A DNA stretch of 64,000 bases from Ramlibacter cellulosilyticus. Its GTDB lineage: Bacteria; Pseudomonadota; Gammaproteobacteria; Burkholderiales; Burkholderiaceae_C. This document shows positions 51,070-60,361 of the stretch, one piece after another. The number at the start of each line of letters is the position of its first letter. The first letter of the stretch is position 1. The stretch is taken from the NCBI RefSeq assembly GCF_014297465.1, contig NZ_JACORT010000001.1, forward strand, positions 620,001-684,000, read 5' to 3'. Below the pieces are notes generated by a model. It was not told where the DNA came from. It was given only the letters and a program-made list of their open reading frames with translations, and ran no database searches. Made by a program: the position numbers and the translations under genes.

Positions 51070-54000
51070 TCAGAACGGCAACTGCATGTTGCGCAAATCG
51101 CGCTTCGTCTCCACCAGCACCAGCGGGCCTTCGTCGACGACCGCCGCCGGCGGCCGCTCGCGCGGCACGTGCACCGGCTTCGGTTCGGCGGCGATCGCGG
51201 CCTGGGCGGCAGCGATCTTGTCGGCGTCGGAATTCACCCACTGCAGGCCGGAGCCCTCGGCGACGTTCTTCAGCTCGTCGACCGGCAGCGAGAACGGCTG
51301 CACGCGGGGCACGCCGCGGGTGCGGATCGGCTCCAGGCCCGTGGCGGGCGCGGCGGCCTGCTGCGGCTGCGGCGCGTGGCCGCGGGCATGGTGCTCCTCG
51401 GGCAGCGGCGCGTGGCCGGCGAACACTTCCATCTCCGCGGGGGACACTTCGGCGCCGGTCGCAACGATGGCGCCGTTGGGGCGCTCGACGCGGTCGCCAC
51501 GTTCGCGGCGGTCGCGGCCGTAGCGGTCGCGCGAACGGCGGTCGCGGCGCTCGCCCTGGTCGGCCTGCTCGCCCTCGGGGCGGCGGTCGTCGTAGTGCGT
51601 GTGCGATTCCAGCACCGGATCGGCACCCGGGGGCAGCTGCGACTCGGGCGACTCGGTCACCGCGCCGACGGAGCTGGCCGCGCCGGCCATGGCATCGGCG
51701 GCTTCGGCCGGCGTGCCTTCGCGGGGGCTGCGCTCCCCGCGGTGCTCGCCACGCTCGCGGCGTTCGCCGCGGTCACGACGCTCCCCACGCTCGCCACGCT
51801 CGCCGCGTTCGCCACGCTGCTCGGCGGACGCGCCTTCGCCTTCCGGCGCAGGCACGACGCCCTCCGGCATGTCGCCGCGGGTCTCCAGCAGTTGCTGGCT
51901 CTCGCGCGCCTGGCGCTCGGCTTCGCGGCGCTGGCGCGCCTCGTGCCGCTCGCGGCTCTCGCGCGGCTCGCGATCGTCGCGCCCTTCGCGCGGCTCGCGG
52001 CCCTCACGGGCCTCGCGCGGCTCCCGCTGCTCGCGGGGCTCGCGGGGCTCGCGCTGTTCACGCGCTTCGCGGGGCTCGCGGCCCTCGCGCGGTTCGCGTT
52101 GCTCCCGCCCTTCGCGCTGCTCGCGCGGTTCGCGCGCCTCGCGCGGTTCGCGCGGTTCGCGGCCTTCGCGCTGCTCGCGCGCCTCGCGGGGTTCGCGGCC
52201 TTCGCGCTGCTCGCGGCCCTCGCGGCCTTCGCCGCGACCGCCACGCTCGCGCCGGCCTTCCCCGCGCTGCTGCTGGCCGTCGCGCTGCTGCTGCTCCGGA
52301 CGCTGCTGGCCTTCGGCCGCTTCCGCGCCCACGCGCTGGTCGCGTCGCTGCTCGCCGTCACGGCGGCCTTCGCCACGGCGGTCGCGGCCACCGCGTTCGC
52401 CACGACCGTCACGGCGGCCGCCACGTTCACCGCGCTCGCCGCGTTCCCCGCGGCCTTCGCCGCGCTTCTCGTCACGGCGCGGTTGCTGCGCGGCAGCCGG
52501 CGCCGGGGCCGGCGCCGGTTCGGCGGCCGGGGCCAGGCCGAAGGCCGTCTTCAGCCAGGAGAAGAAGCCACGCTCGGCCGGCGCGTGCGCGGGCGCGGCG
52601 ACAGGTGCCGGGGCGGCCGGGGCAGGCTGGGCCTTCGCCACCGGCTCCTGCACGGGCGGCTTCGCCACGGGCATCGGTGCCGGCGCATCGGGCAGCACGC
52701 CCTTGATCAGCGGCTCCTGCTTGTTCACGCGCTCGTGCGAGCGGCGCGTCACGCCGGTCGGGTCCTCGACTTCCTCGGCCATGTGGTAGCTGGCCTTGAT
52801 GTTGTCCAGGCGCGGATCGTCGTGCTTCAGGCGCTCCAGCCGGTAGTTCGGCGTCTCGAGCGTCTTGTTCGGGATCATCAGCACGCTGATGCGCTGCTTG
52901 AGTTCGATCTTCGCGATCTCCGTCCGCTTCTCGTTCAGCAGGAACGACGCGACGTCCACCGGGACCTGCACCAGCACGGAGGCGGTGCTGTCCTTCATGG
53001 ACTCTTCCTGAATGATCCGCAGGATCTGCAGCGCGGAGCTTTCCGTGTCGCGGATGTGGCCGTGGCCGCCGCAGCGCGGGCAGGGGATGGACGCGCCTTC
53101 GGACAGGGCCGGGCGCAGGCGCTGGCGGCTCATCTCCATCAGGCCGAACTTGGAGATGGAGCCGAACTGCACGCGCGCGCGGTCCTGCCGCAGCGCGTCG
53201 CGCAGGCGGTTCTCCACTTCGCGGCGGTTCTTCGACTCCTCCATGTCGATGAAGTCGATGACGATCAGGCCGCCGAGGTCGCGCAGGCGCATCTGGCGGG
53301 CGACCTCGTCGGCGGCTTCCAGGTTGGTGCGCGTTGCGGTTTCCTCGATGTCGCCGCCCTTGATGGCGCGGGCCGAGTTGACGTCGATGGAGACCAGCGC
53401 TTCGGTGTGGTCGATGACGATCACGCCGCCGGAGGGCAGCTTCACCTCGCGGGCGTAGGCCGACTCGATCTGGTGCTCGATCTGGAAGCGGGAGAACAGC
53501 GGCGAATCGTCGCGGTAGCGCTTCACGCGGGCGGCATGCTCGGGCATGACGTGCGCCATGAACTGGTGCGCCTGCTCGAAGATGTCGTCGGTGTCGATCA
53601 GGATGTCGCCGATGTCGTGGTTGAAGTAATCACGGATCGCGCGGATCACCAGGCTCGACTCCTGGTAGATCAGGAAGGCGCCCTTGCCGCCCTTGGCCGC
53701 GCCTTCGATGGCGGTCCACAGCTTCAGCAGGTAGTTCAGGTCCCACTGCAGTTCCGGCGCGCTGCGGCCGATGCCGGCCGTACGGGCGATGATGGACATG
53801 CCGTTCGGGTACTCCAGCTGGTCCATCGCCTCCTTCAGCTCGGCCCGGTCGTCGCCCTCGATCCGGCGGCTGACACCACCGCCGCGCGGGTTGTTGGGCA
53901 TCAGGACCACGTAGCGGCCCGCCAGCGAGATGAAGGTGGTCAGCGCCGCGCCCTTGTTGCCGCGCTCTTCCTTCTCCACCTGGACCAGCAGCTCCTGGCC

Positions 54001-54285
54001 TTCCTTGATCACGTCGTTGATCCGGGCCTGGGAGACCGGGACGCCCGCCGCGAAGTACTGCTTGGAGATTTCCTTGAACGGCAGGAAGCCGTGGCGGTCC
54101 TCGCCGTAGTCGACGAAACAGGCTTCGAGCGAGGGCTCGACGCGCGTGACGACCGCCTTGTAGATGTTGCCCTTGCGCTGCTCGCGCCCCTCGATCTCGA
54201 TTTCGTAGTCGAGCAGTTTCTGCCCGTCCACGATCGCCAGCCGGCGTTCTTCCGCCTGCGTGGCGTTGATCAGCATACGCTTCAT
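51070..54285 (-). CDS. rne: Ribonuclease E
   Basis: The 1071-residue endonuclease core of the RNA degradosome has an S1 domain at residues 38-120, catalytic Asp residues in SIDVNSARA and [11 protein letters not shown], and the Zn-link CPRCGGHG. The region after about residue 515 is an extended disordered tail. About residues 600-860 are dominated by RE/RG repeats ([22 protein letters not shown]), the arginine-rich RNA-binding arm. A conserved short block sits at the end (NMQLPF). The ATG has AAGGTGA upstream. The gene has an unusually long leader and is divergent from rluC. Confidence 0.95.
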   Translation of the reverse strand: MKRMLINATQAEERRLAIVDGQKLLDYEIEIEGREQRKGNIYKAVVTRVEPSLEACFVDYGEDRHGFLPFKEISKQYFAAGVPVSQARINDVIKEGQELLVQVEKEERGNKGAALTTFISLAGRYVVLMPNNPRGGGVSRRIEGDDRAELKEAMDQLEYPNGMSIIARTAGIGRSAPELQWDLNYLLKLWTAIEGAAKGGKGAFLIYQESSLVIRAIRDYFNHDIGDILIDTDDIFEQAHQFMAHVMPEHAARVKRYRDDSPLFSRFQIEHQIESAYAREVKLPSGGVIVIDHTEALVSIDVNSARAIKGGDIEETATRTNLEAADEVARQMRLRDLGGLIVIDFIDMEESKNRREVENRLRDALRQDRARVQFGSISKFGLMEMSRQRLRPALSEGASIPCPRCGGHGHIRDTESSALQILRIIQEESMKDSTASVLVQVPVDVASFLLNEKRTEIAKIELKQRISVLMIPNKTLETPNYRLERLKHDDPRLDNIKASYHMAEEVEDPTGVTRRSHERVNKQEPLIKGVLPDAPAPMPVAKPPVQEPVAKAQPAPAAPAPVAAPAHAPAERGFFSWLKTAFGLAPAAEPAPAPAPAAAQQPRRDEKRGEGRGERGERGERGGRRDGRGERGGRDRRGEGRRDGEQRRDQRVGAEAAEGQQRPEQQQRDGQQQRGEGRRERGGRGEGREGREQREGREPREAREQREGREPREPREAREPREQREGREQREPREGREPREAREQREPREPREQREPREAREGREPREGRDDREPRESRERHEARQRREAERQARESQQLLETRGDMPEGVVPAPEGEGASAEQRGERGERGERGERRDRGERRERGEHRGERSPREGTPAEAADAMAGAASSVGAVTESPESQLPPGADPVLESHTHYDDRRPEGEQADQGERRDRRSRDRYGRDRRERGDRVERPNGAIVATGAEVSPAEMEVFAGHAPLPEEHHARGHAPQPQQAAAPATGLEPIRTRGVPRVQPFSLPVDELKNVAEGSGLQWVNSDADKIAAAQAAIAAEPKPVHVPRERPPAAVVDEGPLVLVETKRDLRNMQLPF
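51715..52480 (-). repeat. Arg/Glu-rich low-complexity repeat in rne
   Basis: Short degenerate codon repeats encode [12 protein letters not shown] and RGERGERG units. This gives the opposite strand long false open frames of LAALARF type. It forms part of the disordered arm of RNase E. Confidence 0.85.
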
Positions 54286-54781
54286 AGCGTCACCTTCTTG
54301 TTGTCAAACATCCGGACCCCCATGGGTCCAACGACGCCGGACGACGCTTCGAAACGGATGGAATTGCCGGAGTGCGGGTCGGCTTGCGGAGCGTCTAGCT
54401 CAGCAACCGTCGCAAGGGCACAGGGATGGGGGCGAGGGAGCGACGGCGCTGCACTGCAAATGCAGCAGTGGGAAGGGCGCCGAAGAGGGGCCATGGTGCC
54501 TGCATGGCGGGCGCCGGCAGCAGCCAGCGCCAGAAAGCCAGGAGGAAAACCATCAGCACCGTTGTCTCGCTTTGATCCGTCCGCGAGCCGGAGGCTTGCG
54601 GACTTCTTATTCCGTATCAGTGTTTCGAAGAGCCGGCCCCTGCCGTCACCGCCCGCGCCACGACGGGCTCTGGCCCGGAATCTGCGCGGCACGATGCCGG
54701 TGGCATCGACCTTCCAGAGGGCCCGGCGACGAGGCGTGGACTAAACTGCCAGCCAAATCAACCACTTACGGCGTAACTCTG
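54286..54781. other. 496-bp divergent region rne/rluC
   Basis: No gene is supported. The rne side probably holds a long 5' leader, with a GGACCC/GGGTCC hairpin at 54314-54329 about 30 nt before the rne ribosome site, and a 13-codon reading frame (54282-54323) whose TGA overlaps the rne ATG. A GTCCGC..GCGGAC hairpin lies at 54579-54603. Promoters were not resolved. Confidence 0.5.
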
Positions 54782-55777
54782 GTGAAACTGATTATAGGGG
54801 GCCGCGCGCCCCCTGCAAGTGCGGAGGTCCAATTTCTGACAGTGGGCGAAGAGTCTGCGGGGCAGCGTCTCGATAATTTCCTGATCCGGGTGCTCAAGGG
54901 CGTGCCCAAGACGCACGTCTACCGGATCATCCGCTCCGGGGAGGTGCGGGTGAACAAGGGGCGGGCCTCGGCGGATACCCGCATCGAGCTCGGCGACCTG
55001 GTGCGGGTCCCGCCCGTGCGGATGTCCGAGGCCGCGGCCGCCAAGGCGGAGAAGCCGGCGCCCGCGCGCGAATTCCCCATCCTGTTCGAGGACGAGCACG
55101 TCCTGGCCGTGGACAAGCCCGCCGGGGTGGCCGTGCACGGTGGCAGCGGGGTGAGCTTCGGCGTGATCGAGCAGTTGCGCCAGGCTCGGCCGACCGCGAA
55201 GTTCCTCGAACTGGTGCACCGGCTGGACCGCGAGACTTCCGGCATCCTGCTGGTGGCCAAGAAGCGGTCCGCCCTGACGAAGCTGCAGGACCAGTTCCGC
55301 GAACGCGAGACCGGCAAGACCTACCTGGCGCTGGCCGTGGGCGCCTGGCCCGCGAACAAGAAGGTGATCGACCAGCCGCTGCACAAGTACCTGCAGGCCG
55401 ACGGCGAGCGGCGCGTGCGGGTGGTCGCGAAGGACGATCCGGACGGGATGCGGTCGATCACGCTCGTGAAAGTGGCGGAACTGCTGGAGGGCTACTCCCT
55501 CCTCGAAGTCACCATCAAGACCGGCCGCACCCACCAGATCCGCGTGCACCTCGCCACGGCCGGCCACCCGATCGCAGGCGACGACAAGTACGGCGACTTC
55601 GAGCTGAACAAGGCGCTGGCGAAGCAGGGCCTCAAGCGCATGTTCCTGCACGCGTGGCGGTTACAGTTCGACCATCCCGCCACCGGCGAGCGCATCGCGC
55701 TGCAGGCGCCATTGCCGCCGGAACTGCAGAAATTCACCGACCAATGCAAGCATCCCGTCCGCGCCGGTACGACCTGA
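54782..55777 (+). CDS. rluC: 23S rRNA pseudouridine synthase RluC-like
   Basis: The 331-residue protein has an N-terminal S4 RNA-binding domain (GQRLDNFLIRVLKGVPKTHVYRIIRSGEVRVNKGR) and a pseudouridine synthase domain with the catalytic Asp in HRLDRETSGILLVAKK, then GRTHQIRVHLATAGHPIAGD. RluC modifies 23S rRNA. The start is GTG at 54782; another GTG at 54842 has GGAGGT 13 nt upstream and is a real alternative. It is the first of four genes in the same direction. Its end overlaps the HAD gene by 34 nt. Confidence 0.92.
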   Translation: MKLIIGGRAPPASAEVQFLTVGEESAGQRLDNFLIRVLKGVPKTHVYRIIRSGEVRVNKGRASADTRIELGDLVRVPPVRMSEAAAAKAEKPAPAREFPILFEDEHVLAVDKPAGVAVHGGSGVSFGVIEQLRQARPTAKFLELVHRLDRETSGILLVAKKRSALTKLQDQFRERETGKTYLALAVGAWPANKKVIDQPLHKYLQADGERRVRVVAKDDPDGMRSITLVKVAELLEGYSLLEVTIKTGRTHQIRVHLATAGHPIAGDDKYGDFELNKALAKQGLKRMFLHAWRLQFDHPATGERIALQAPLPPELQKFTDQCKHPVRAGTT

Positions 55778-56412
55778 TCGCCTTCGACTGGGACGGTACG
55801 CTCTTCGATTCCACGAAGATCATCGTCCGCTGCATCCAGAAGGCCGTCTCCGACGTCGGCGGCGCCGTGCCGACCGACGAAGCGGCGGCGTACGTGATCG
55901 GCATGGGGCTCATGGACGCGCTGGCGCACGCGGCGCCCGACGTGCCCCGCGACCGCTACCCCGAGCTGGGCGCCAGCTACCGCAGGCACTACCTGACGCA
56001 CCAGGAAGACCTCGCGCTCTTCGACGGCGTGCTGCCGATGCTGGCCGAGCTGCGGGCGCGCCACCACTGGCTGGCGGTGGCGACCGGCAAGTCGCGCCGC
56101 GGGCTCGACGAGACGCTGCGCGCCGTGGAGCTCGCGGGCGTGTTCGACGGCTCCCGCACCGCCGACGAGACGGCCGGCAAGCCGGATCCGCGCATGCTGC
56201 ACGAGCTGATGCGCGAGTTCGGGACCGACCCGGAACGCACGCTGATGATCGGCGACACGACGCACGACCTGCAGATGGCGCTGAATGCCGGCTGCCCGAG
56301 CGTGGCCGTGAGCTACGGCGCCCACGCGTACGAAGGCTTCGAGGCGCTGCAGCCGGTGGCGATCGTGCATTCCGTGCGGGAGCTCCACGACTGGCTGCTG
56401 GAGAACGCGTGA
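55744..56412 (+). CDS. HAD-family hydrolase, phosphoglycolate phosphatase-like
   Basis: The 222-residue HAD-IA protein has motif I FDWDGTLFDST with the nucleophile Asp, motif II VATGKSRRGL, motif III with the lysine in GKPDPRM, and motif IV IGDTTHDLQMA. The cap domain (about residues 20-90) is helical, as in Gph. The substrate is undetermined. It overlaps rluC by 34 nt and the Rieske gene by GTGA, and so is tightly embedded in the run. Confidence 0.9.
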   Translation: MQASRPRRYDLIAFDWDGTLFDSTKIIVRCIQKAVSDVGGAVPTDEAAAYVIGMGLMDALAHAAPDVPRDRYPELGASYRRHYLTHQEDLALFDGVLPMLAELRARHHWLAVATGKSRRGLDETLRAVELAGVFDGSRTADETAGKPDPRMLHELMREFGTDPERTLMIGDTTHDLQMALNAGCPSVAVSYGAHAYEGFEALQPVAIVHSVRELHDWLLENA

Positions 56413-56783
56413 GCGACGAGGCGCAGCTCGTCGCGCTGTGCAATTCGCGCGACCTGGAGGAGGGCGGGTTGGCGGTCCCGTTCGACGTCGTCTACGCCGG
56501 CCAGACCTGCCGCGCGTTCGCGATCCGCTACCGCGGGCAGGTCCATGCCTACCTGAATCGCTGCACGCACGTGGCGATGGAGATGGACTGGCAGCCGAAC
56601 CGCTTCTTCGACGACACGGGCCAGTGGCTCCTGTGCAGCACGCACGGCGCCGCCTACCGGCCGGATACCGGCGCCTGCGGCGGCGGGCCTTGCCGCGGGT
56701 CCCTCACGCGCATCGAGCTCACCGAAAGAGACGGCGTCGTCCACTGGCATACTGCCTGGAATCTCCAACCAATCTCTTTTTGA
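56409..56783 (+). CDS. Rieske [2Fe-2S] protein
   Basis: The 124-residue protein starts with GTG at 56409. Cluster ligands are Cys/His in NRCTHVAME and Cys/His in LLCSTHGAAY, correct for a Rieske centre, with a long spacer between them. There is no membrane anchor or oxygenase domain, so it is a soluble ferredoxin-type Rieske protein. It is commonly found between a HAD gene and an S49 peptidase in Comamonadaceae. The partner is unknown. Confidence 0.88.
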   Translation: MSDEAQLVALCNSRDLEEGGLAVPFDVVYAGQTCRAFAIRYRGQVHAYLNRCTHVAMEMDWQPNRFFDDTGQWLLCSTHGAAYRPDTGACGGGPCRGSLTRIELTERDGVVHWHTAWNLQPISF

Positions 56784-56882
56784 CCCACCCCCGAAGCGCC
56801 TGCGGCGCCTCCCCCTCAAGGGGGCGCCACCAGCGGCCCGGCAAAGCCGGTTCCGCGGTGGCACGCGACACCCTTGGCGAGG
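56784..56882. repeat. Intergenic palindromic repeat before the S49 peptidase
   Basis: The region includes a hairpin at 56804-56828 (GGCGCC-t-CCCCC-tcaa-GGGGG-CGCC), then GCCACCAGCGG and CCGCGGTGGC arms. I recall this sequence type as a dispersed repeat of Comamonadaceae genomes. It lies directly after the Rieske stop and may act as a terminator. Confidence 0.65.
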
Positions 56883-56923
56883 CTGCGAGGATCGTGTACT
56901 CCCCGGAGAACTGAGATAGCGAC

Positions 56924-57943
56924 ATGAACGAGAACGACACCCTTCCGCCGGAACGTCCGGCCGAAGCGCCCGCGGCCGCCCCGACCGTCGGCGCCGCCAC
57001 GCCCGCGGCCGGCAGCGCCGCCTGGGAACGCAGCGCGATGGAGAAGCTCCTCTTCGCGACGCTGGAGGAGCAGAAGGCGCAGCGGCGCTGGCGCACCTTC
57101 ACGCGCCTCGCCTGGCTCGCCTTCTTCATCTTCCTGGTCTGGTCGCTCACGTGGAAGGGCAACGTCAGCGGCGAGAAGCTGGCACCGCACACGGCCGTCA
57201 TCGAGATCGAGGGCGAGATCGGGCCCAAGAGCGAGTCCAGCGCCGAATTCATCGTCGCGGCGGCCAAGGCCGCCTTCGAGGACGAGGGCGCGCAAGGCGT
57301 GGTGCTGCTGATCAACTCGCCCGGCGGCAGCCCGGTGCAGGCCGGCATCATCAACGATGAACTGCGCCGGCTGAAGGCGAAGTACAAGAAGCCGCTGTAT
57401 GCGGTCGTCGAGGAGTCCTGTGCCTCCGCGGCCTACTACATCGCCGTCTCGGCGGACCGCATCTTCGTGGACAAGGCCAGCATCGTCGGCAGCATCGGCG
57501 TGCTGATGGAAGGCTTCGGCTTCGTGGGCCTCATGGAGAAGCTCGGCGTCGAGCGCCGCCTGCTCACGGCCGGCGAGAACAAGGGCTTCCTCGATCCCTT
57601 CAGTCCGCAGACGGACCGCCACCGCGAGCACGCGCAGCAGATGCTGGACGTCGTGCACCGCCAGTTCATCGACGTGGTGAAGACCGGCCGCGGCAAGCGC
57701 CTGAAGGCGGACATGCCGGAGCTGTTCAGCGGCCTGTTCTGGACCGGGCAGCAGGCGGTGGACCTCGGCCTGGCCGACCAGCTGGGCAACCTGGACTTCG
57801 TCGCGCGCGAAGTGATCAAGGCGGAAGACCTGGTCGACTACACGCGGCGCGAGAACGTGGCGGAGCGGCTGGCGAAGCGGTTCGGGGCGGCGGTGGGCGA
57901 AGGTGCCGTGAAGGCGCTGCGCACCGTTCAACCGCTGCGGTAA
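56924..57943 (+). CDS. S49 family signal peptide peptidase (SppA-like)
   Basis: The 339-residue inner-membrane protease has a cytoplasmic Ala/Pro-rich N-terminus, a membrane anchor at about residues 47-67 (LAWLAFFIFLVWSLTW), then the ClpP-like fold with LLINSPGGSPVQAG, nucleophile Ser in EESCASAAYYIA, and VGSIGVLMEGFGF. It is the short form of SppA with one protease domain. It degrades released signal peptides or membrane peptides. It ends at a REP-like pair. Confidence 0.92.
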   Translation: MNENDTLPPERPAEAPAAAPTVGAATPAAGSAAWERSAMEKLLFATLEEQKAQRRWRTFTRLAWLAFFIFLVWSLTWKGNVSGEKLAPHTAVIEIEGEIGPKSESSAEFIVAAAKAAFEDEGAQGVVLLINSPGGSPVQAGIINDELRRLKAKYKKPLYAVVEESCASAAYYIAVSADRIFVDKASIVGSIGVLMEGFGFVGLMEKLGVERRLLTAGENKGFLDPFSPQTDRHREHAQQMLDVVHRQFIDVVKTGRGKRLKADMPELFSGLFWTGQQAVDLGLADQLGNLDFVAREVIKAEDLVDYTRRENVAERLAKRFGAAVGEGAVKALRTVQPLR

Positions 57944-57959
57944 GTCTTGGGCTGATTCC

Positions 57960-58045
57960 GTAGGCTGGGTTGCGCGCCAGCGCACCCCAGCGATGCGCCG
58001 CCGCGCCGGAAAGCTGGGGTGCGCCTGCGGCGCAACCCAGCCTAC
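57960..58045. repeat. REP-like inverted pair, S49/methyltransferase junction
   Basis: The unit at 57960-57991 starts with GTAGGCTGGG. The inverted unit at 58013-58045 ends CAGCCTAC. The second overlaps the last bases of the convergent methyltransferase gene, and its CTA (58042-58044) is that gene's TAG stop codon. Confidence 0.85.
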
Positions 58046-58800
58046 AGGCCGATGGCGAACACGGCGGGCAGGTCGTTCGTGACCGGTGCCGCCTGCTGCT
58101 TCCAGGCAGCGGCCGTCGCGCAGCGGCACCGCGCCGTCGGCAAGGTCAAGCCCGACGCGACCGCGATCCGCGTCGCCGGCTTCAAGCCCTGCACCATCGC
58201 CTGCCACAGCGCCGCATTCCGGTAAGGCGTCTCGATGAACATTTGCGTCTGCCCGGTGCGCTGCGCCAGCGCCTCCAGCTCGCGCAGGCGCTGCGTGCGC
58301 TGCGCCGCGTCCTGCGGCAGGTAGCCCACGAAGGCGAAGTGCTGGCCGTTGAGGCCGCTCGCGGCGAGGGCGAGCAGCAGCGACACCGGCCCCACCAGCG
58401 GCACCACCTCGATCCCCAGGTCCTGCGCGGCACGCACCACCGACGAGCCCGGGTCCGCGACCGCGGGCATGCCCGCTTCGCTGAGCAGCCCCACGTCCTG
58501 GCCCTGCAGCGCCGCCTGCAGCAGGGGCTTCGCATCGAAGGCGGCGGGCCCGTGGTCGCCCTTCTTGTGCACTTCGCGCGGCAGCTCCTGGATCGCCTGC
58601 TGCTGGAGCGGCGCGGCGAGCGGCTGCACTTCGCCCACGCGCTTGAGGAAGGCGCGCGCGGACTTCGCGTTCTCGCAGACCCAATGGGTCAGGCGCGCGG
58701 CGACGGCGATCGTGCCCGCCGGCAGCACTTCGCCGAGGGCCACGTGCTGCTCGCAGCCGAAGTCGAGCGGCGTCGGGACGAGGTACAGGCGCCCGGCCAT
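58042..58800 (-). CDS. SAM-dependent methyltransferase, tetrapyrrole methylase fold (RsmI-related)
   Basis: The 252-residue protein begins MAGRLYLVPTPLDFGCEQH and shows LLSEAGMPAVADPGSSVVRAAQ and VVPLVGPVSLLLALAASGLNGQHFAFVGYLP, signatures of the RsmI/YraL fold. It is shorter than full RsmI and lacks its C-terminal domain. In this position, next to maf, similar genes are annotated only as methyltransferase. The target is likely rRNA or a tetrapyrrole, unproven. Its stop is supplied by a REP-like unit. Confidence 0.85.
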   Translation of the reverse strand: MAGRLYLVPTPLDFGCEQHVALGEVLPAGTIAVAARLTHWVCENAKSARAFLKRVGEVQPLAAPLQQQAIQELPREVHKKGDHGPAAFDAKPLLQAALQGQDVGLLSEAGMPAVADPGSSVVRAAQDLGIEVVPLVGPVSLLLALAASGLNGQHFAFVGYLPQDAAQRTQRLRELEALAQRTGQTQMFIETPYRNAALWQAMVQGLKPATRIAVASGLTLPTARCRCATAAAWKQQAAPVTNDLPAVFAIGL

Positions 58801-59396
58801 CAGAACACTTGCAGGCCCGCGGCGCGCAGCATGCGGCAGGTGCGGATCAGGGGCAGGCCCACGAGCGCCGTCGGGTCGTCGCTGTCGATCGCCTCGAGCA
58901 GGGCGATGCCGAGGCCTTCGCTCTTGGCGCTGCCCGCGCAGTCGTAGGGCTGCTCCGCGCGCAGGTAGGCTTCGATCTCGTGGTCCGCGAGCTCCCGGAA
59001 GCGTACGCGCACCGGCGCGAGGTCGTGCTGGGTGAAGCCCGTCGCCTGGCACATGACGGTCAGCGCCGTCTGGAACACCACGGTCTTCCCCGACATGCGC
59101 CGCAGCTGCGCCACCGCATTCGCATGGTTGCCCGGCTTGCCCAGCGGTTCGCCTTCGAGGTCCGCGACCTGGTCCGAGCCGATCACCACAGCATCGGGAT
59201 GCTTCGCGGCCACGGCGGCGGCTTTGGCTGCAGCGAGGCGACGCGCAAGCTCGGCGGGTGTTTCGCCCGCGCGCGGCGTCTCGTCGACGTGCGGTGGCTC
59301 GACCGAGAAAGGCAGATGCAGGCGCGACAGCAGTTCGCGGCGGTACACCGAGGTCGAGCCGAGCACGAGGGCGCGCGAGGGGGAGGCAGGAGGCAT
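58800..59396 (-). CDS. maf: Maf-family nucleotide pyrophosphatase
   Basis: The 198-residue protein has the start motif LVLGSTSVYRRELLSRL, ETPAELARRLA and IGSDQVADLEG, with the catalytic Asp. The sequence fits the YceF-type Maf that hydrolyses 7-methyl-GTP and related modified nucleotides. Its stop overlaps the methyltransferase ATG (ATGA). It is divergent from yceD with a 25-bp gap. Confidence 0.93.
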   Translation of the reverse strand: MPPASPSRALVLGSTSVYRRELLSRLHLPFSVEPPHVDETPRAGETPAELARRLAAAKAAAVAAKHPDAVVIGSDQVADLEGEPLGKPGNHANAVAQLRRMSGKTVVFQTALTVMCQATGFTQHDLAPVRVRFRELADHEIEAYLRAEQPYDCAGSAKSEGLGIALLEAIDSDDPTALVGLPLIRTCRMLRAAGLQVF

Positions 59397-59421
59397 CCCG
59401 GGATTCTCTTACACTGGATTC

Positions 59422-59964
59422 ATGGCCAAGGACTTCGACCCGCATCGCCTGGACGTTCGCCGCTTCGCCGAAGAAGGCGCGGCGCTGCAGGAGAGCACCG
59501 AACTGCGCAGCTTCTCGCGCCTGGCCGGCGAAACCGCGGGCGGCGACCCCGCCCTGCCCGTGCACTGGCACGCACATGGCGAGATGCGCAACCCCAAGCA
59601 CGTCCATCCGGAGATCTGGCTGCACCTCGATGCCGACGCGATCCTGCCGCTCGTGTGCCAGCGCTGCCTGCAGCGGGTGGACCTGCCCGTGGCCGTGGAC
59701 CGCTCGTTCCGCTTCGTGGCGGACGAAGCCACCGCGGCCGCCCAGGACGACGAGGCGGAGGAAGACCTGCTGGCCCTGTCCCGCAGTTTCGACCTGCTGG
59801 AGCTCGTGGAAGACGAACTGCTGATGGAGTTGCCGGTCGCCCCGCGCCACGAGGCCTGTCCGGAGCCCGTGAAGATGTCGGCGGCCGACCCGGAGTTCGA
59901 AGGAGCAGGGGCGGAAAAGGAGAACCCGTTCGCCGTGCTCGGCCGGCTGAAGACGGGGAAGTAG
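59422..59964 (+). CDS. yceD: YceD family (DUF177) protein
   Basis: The 180-residue protein has two conserved Cys-rich features, LPLVCQRCLQRVDLPVAV and a downstream acidic stretch DDEAEEDLLALS, and ends ENPFAVLGRLKTGK, the DUF177 signature. It acts in 23S rRNA metabolism and L32-linked expression in other bacteria. It precedes rpmF, the conserved neighbour. Confidence 0.93.
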   Translation: MAKDFDPHRLDVRRFAEEGAALQESTELRSFSRLAGETAGGDPALPVHWHAHGEMRNPKHVHPEIWLHLDADAILPLVCQRCLQRVDLPVAVDRSFRFVADEATAAAQDDEAEEDLLALSRSFDLLELVEDELLMELPVAPRHEACPEPVKMSAADPEFEGAGAEKENPFAVLGRLKTGK

Positions 59965-60099
59965 CCTTGGGCTATAATCGTGGGCTTCGCGCCAAGGGGG
60001 CGCCTGCCGGGCTGGCAGGACTCCGCACCCCGCGCCCTGTCCAACCCAACCCACGGCTGCCTGATCTGAAGGGCGGCTGCCAGATTCCAGGAGCCCTTC

Positions 60100-60282
60100 A
60101 TGGCCGTCCAGCAAAACAAGAAGTCGCCGTCGAAGCGCGGCATGCACCGTTCGCACAACGCCCTGACGGTGCCGGGCATCGCGGTCGAGCCGACCACCGG
60201 CGAGACGCACCTGCGCCACCACATCAGCCCCAACGGCTTCTACAAGGGCCGCAAGGTGCTGAAGACCAAGAACGACGCCTGA
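60100..60282 (+). CDS. rpmF: 50S ribosomal protein L32
   Basis: The 60-residue protein reads [22 protein letters not shown] and [21 protein letters not shown]. The cysteine pairs of the zinc form of L32 are absent, so it is the zinc-independent type. A TATAAT at 59973-59978 may start its transcript, but no matching -35 box was found. Confidence 0.97.
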   Translation: MAVQQNKKSPSKRGMHRSHNALTVPGIAVEPTTGETHLRHHISPNGFYKGRKVLKTKNDA

Positions 60283-60298
60283 GCCAGGTTCGCGCGAG

Positions 60299-60332
60299 AG
60301 GCCCGGCCGCAATACGCGGGCCGGGCCTTTTT
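60299..60332 (+). terminator. Terminator after rpmF
   Basis: The stem AGGCCCGGCC/GGCCGGGCCT is followed by TTTTT, 17 nt past the rpmF stop and 30 nt before plsX. Confidence 0.88.
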
Positions 60333-60361
60333 CATGCCGATTTGGCTCTACAGTTGAGGCC

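Noticed and set aside
51169-54744. Very long open frame (1191 codons) opposite rne
   Set aside because: It is antisense to RNase E and arises from the GC-rich repeat codons. The translation is Leu/Ala/Arg low-complexity with no family signature.
54747-54781. Promoter TAAACT/TTACGG for rluC
   Set aside because: No pair of hexamers with acceptable spacing; left unassigned.
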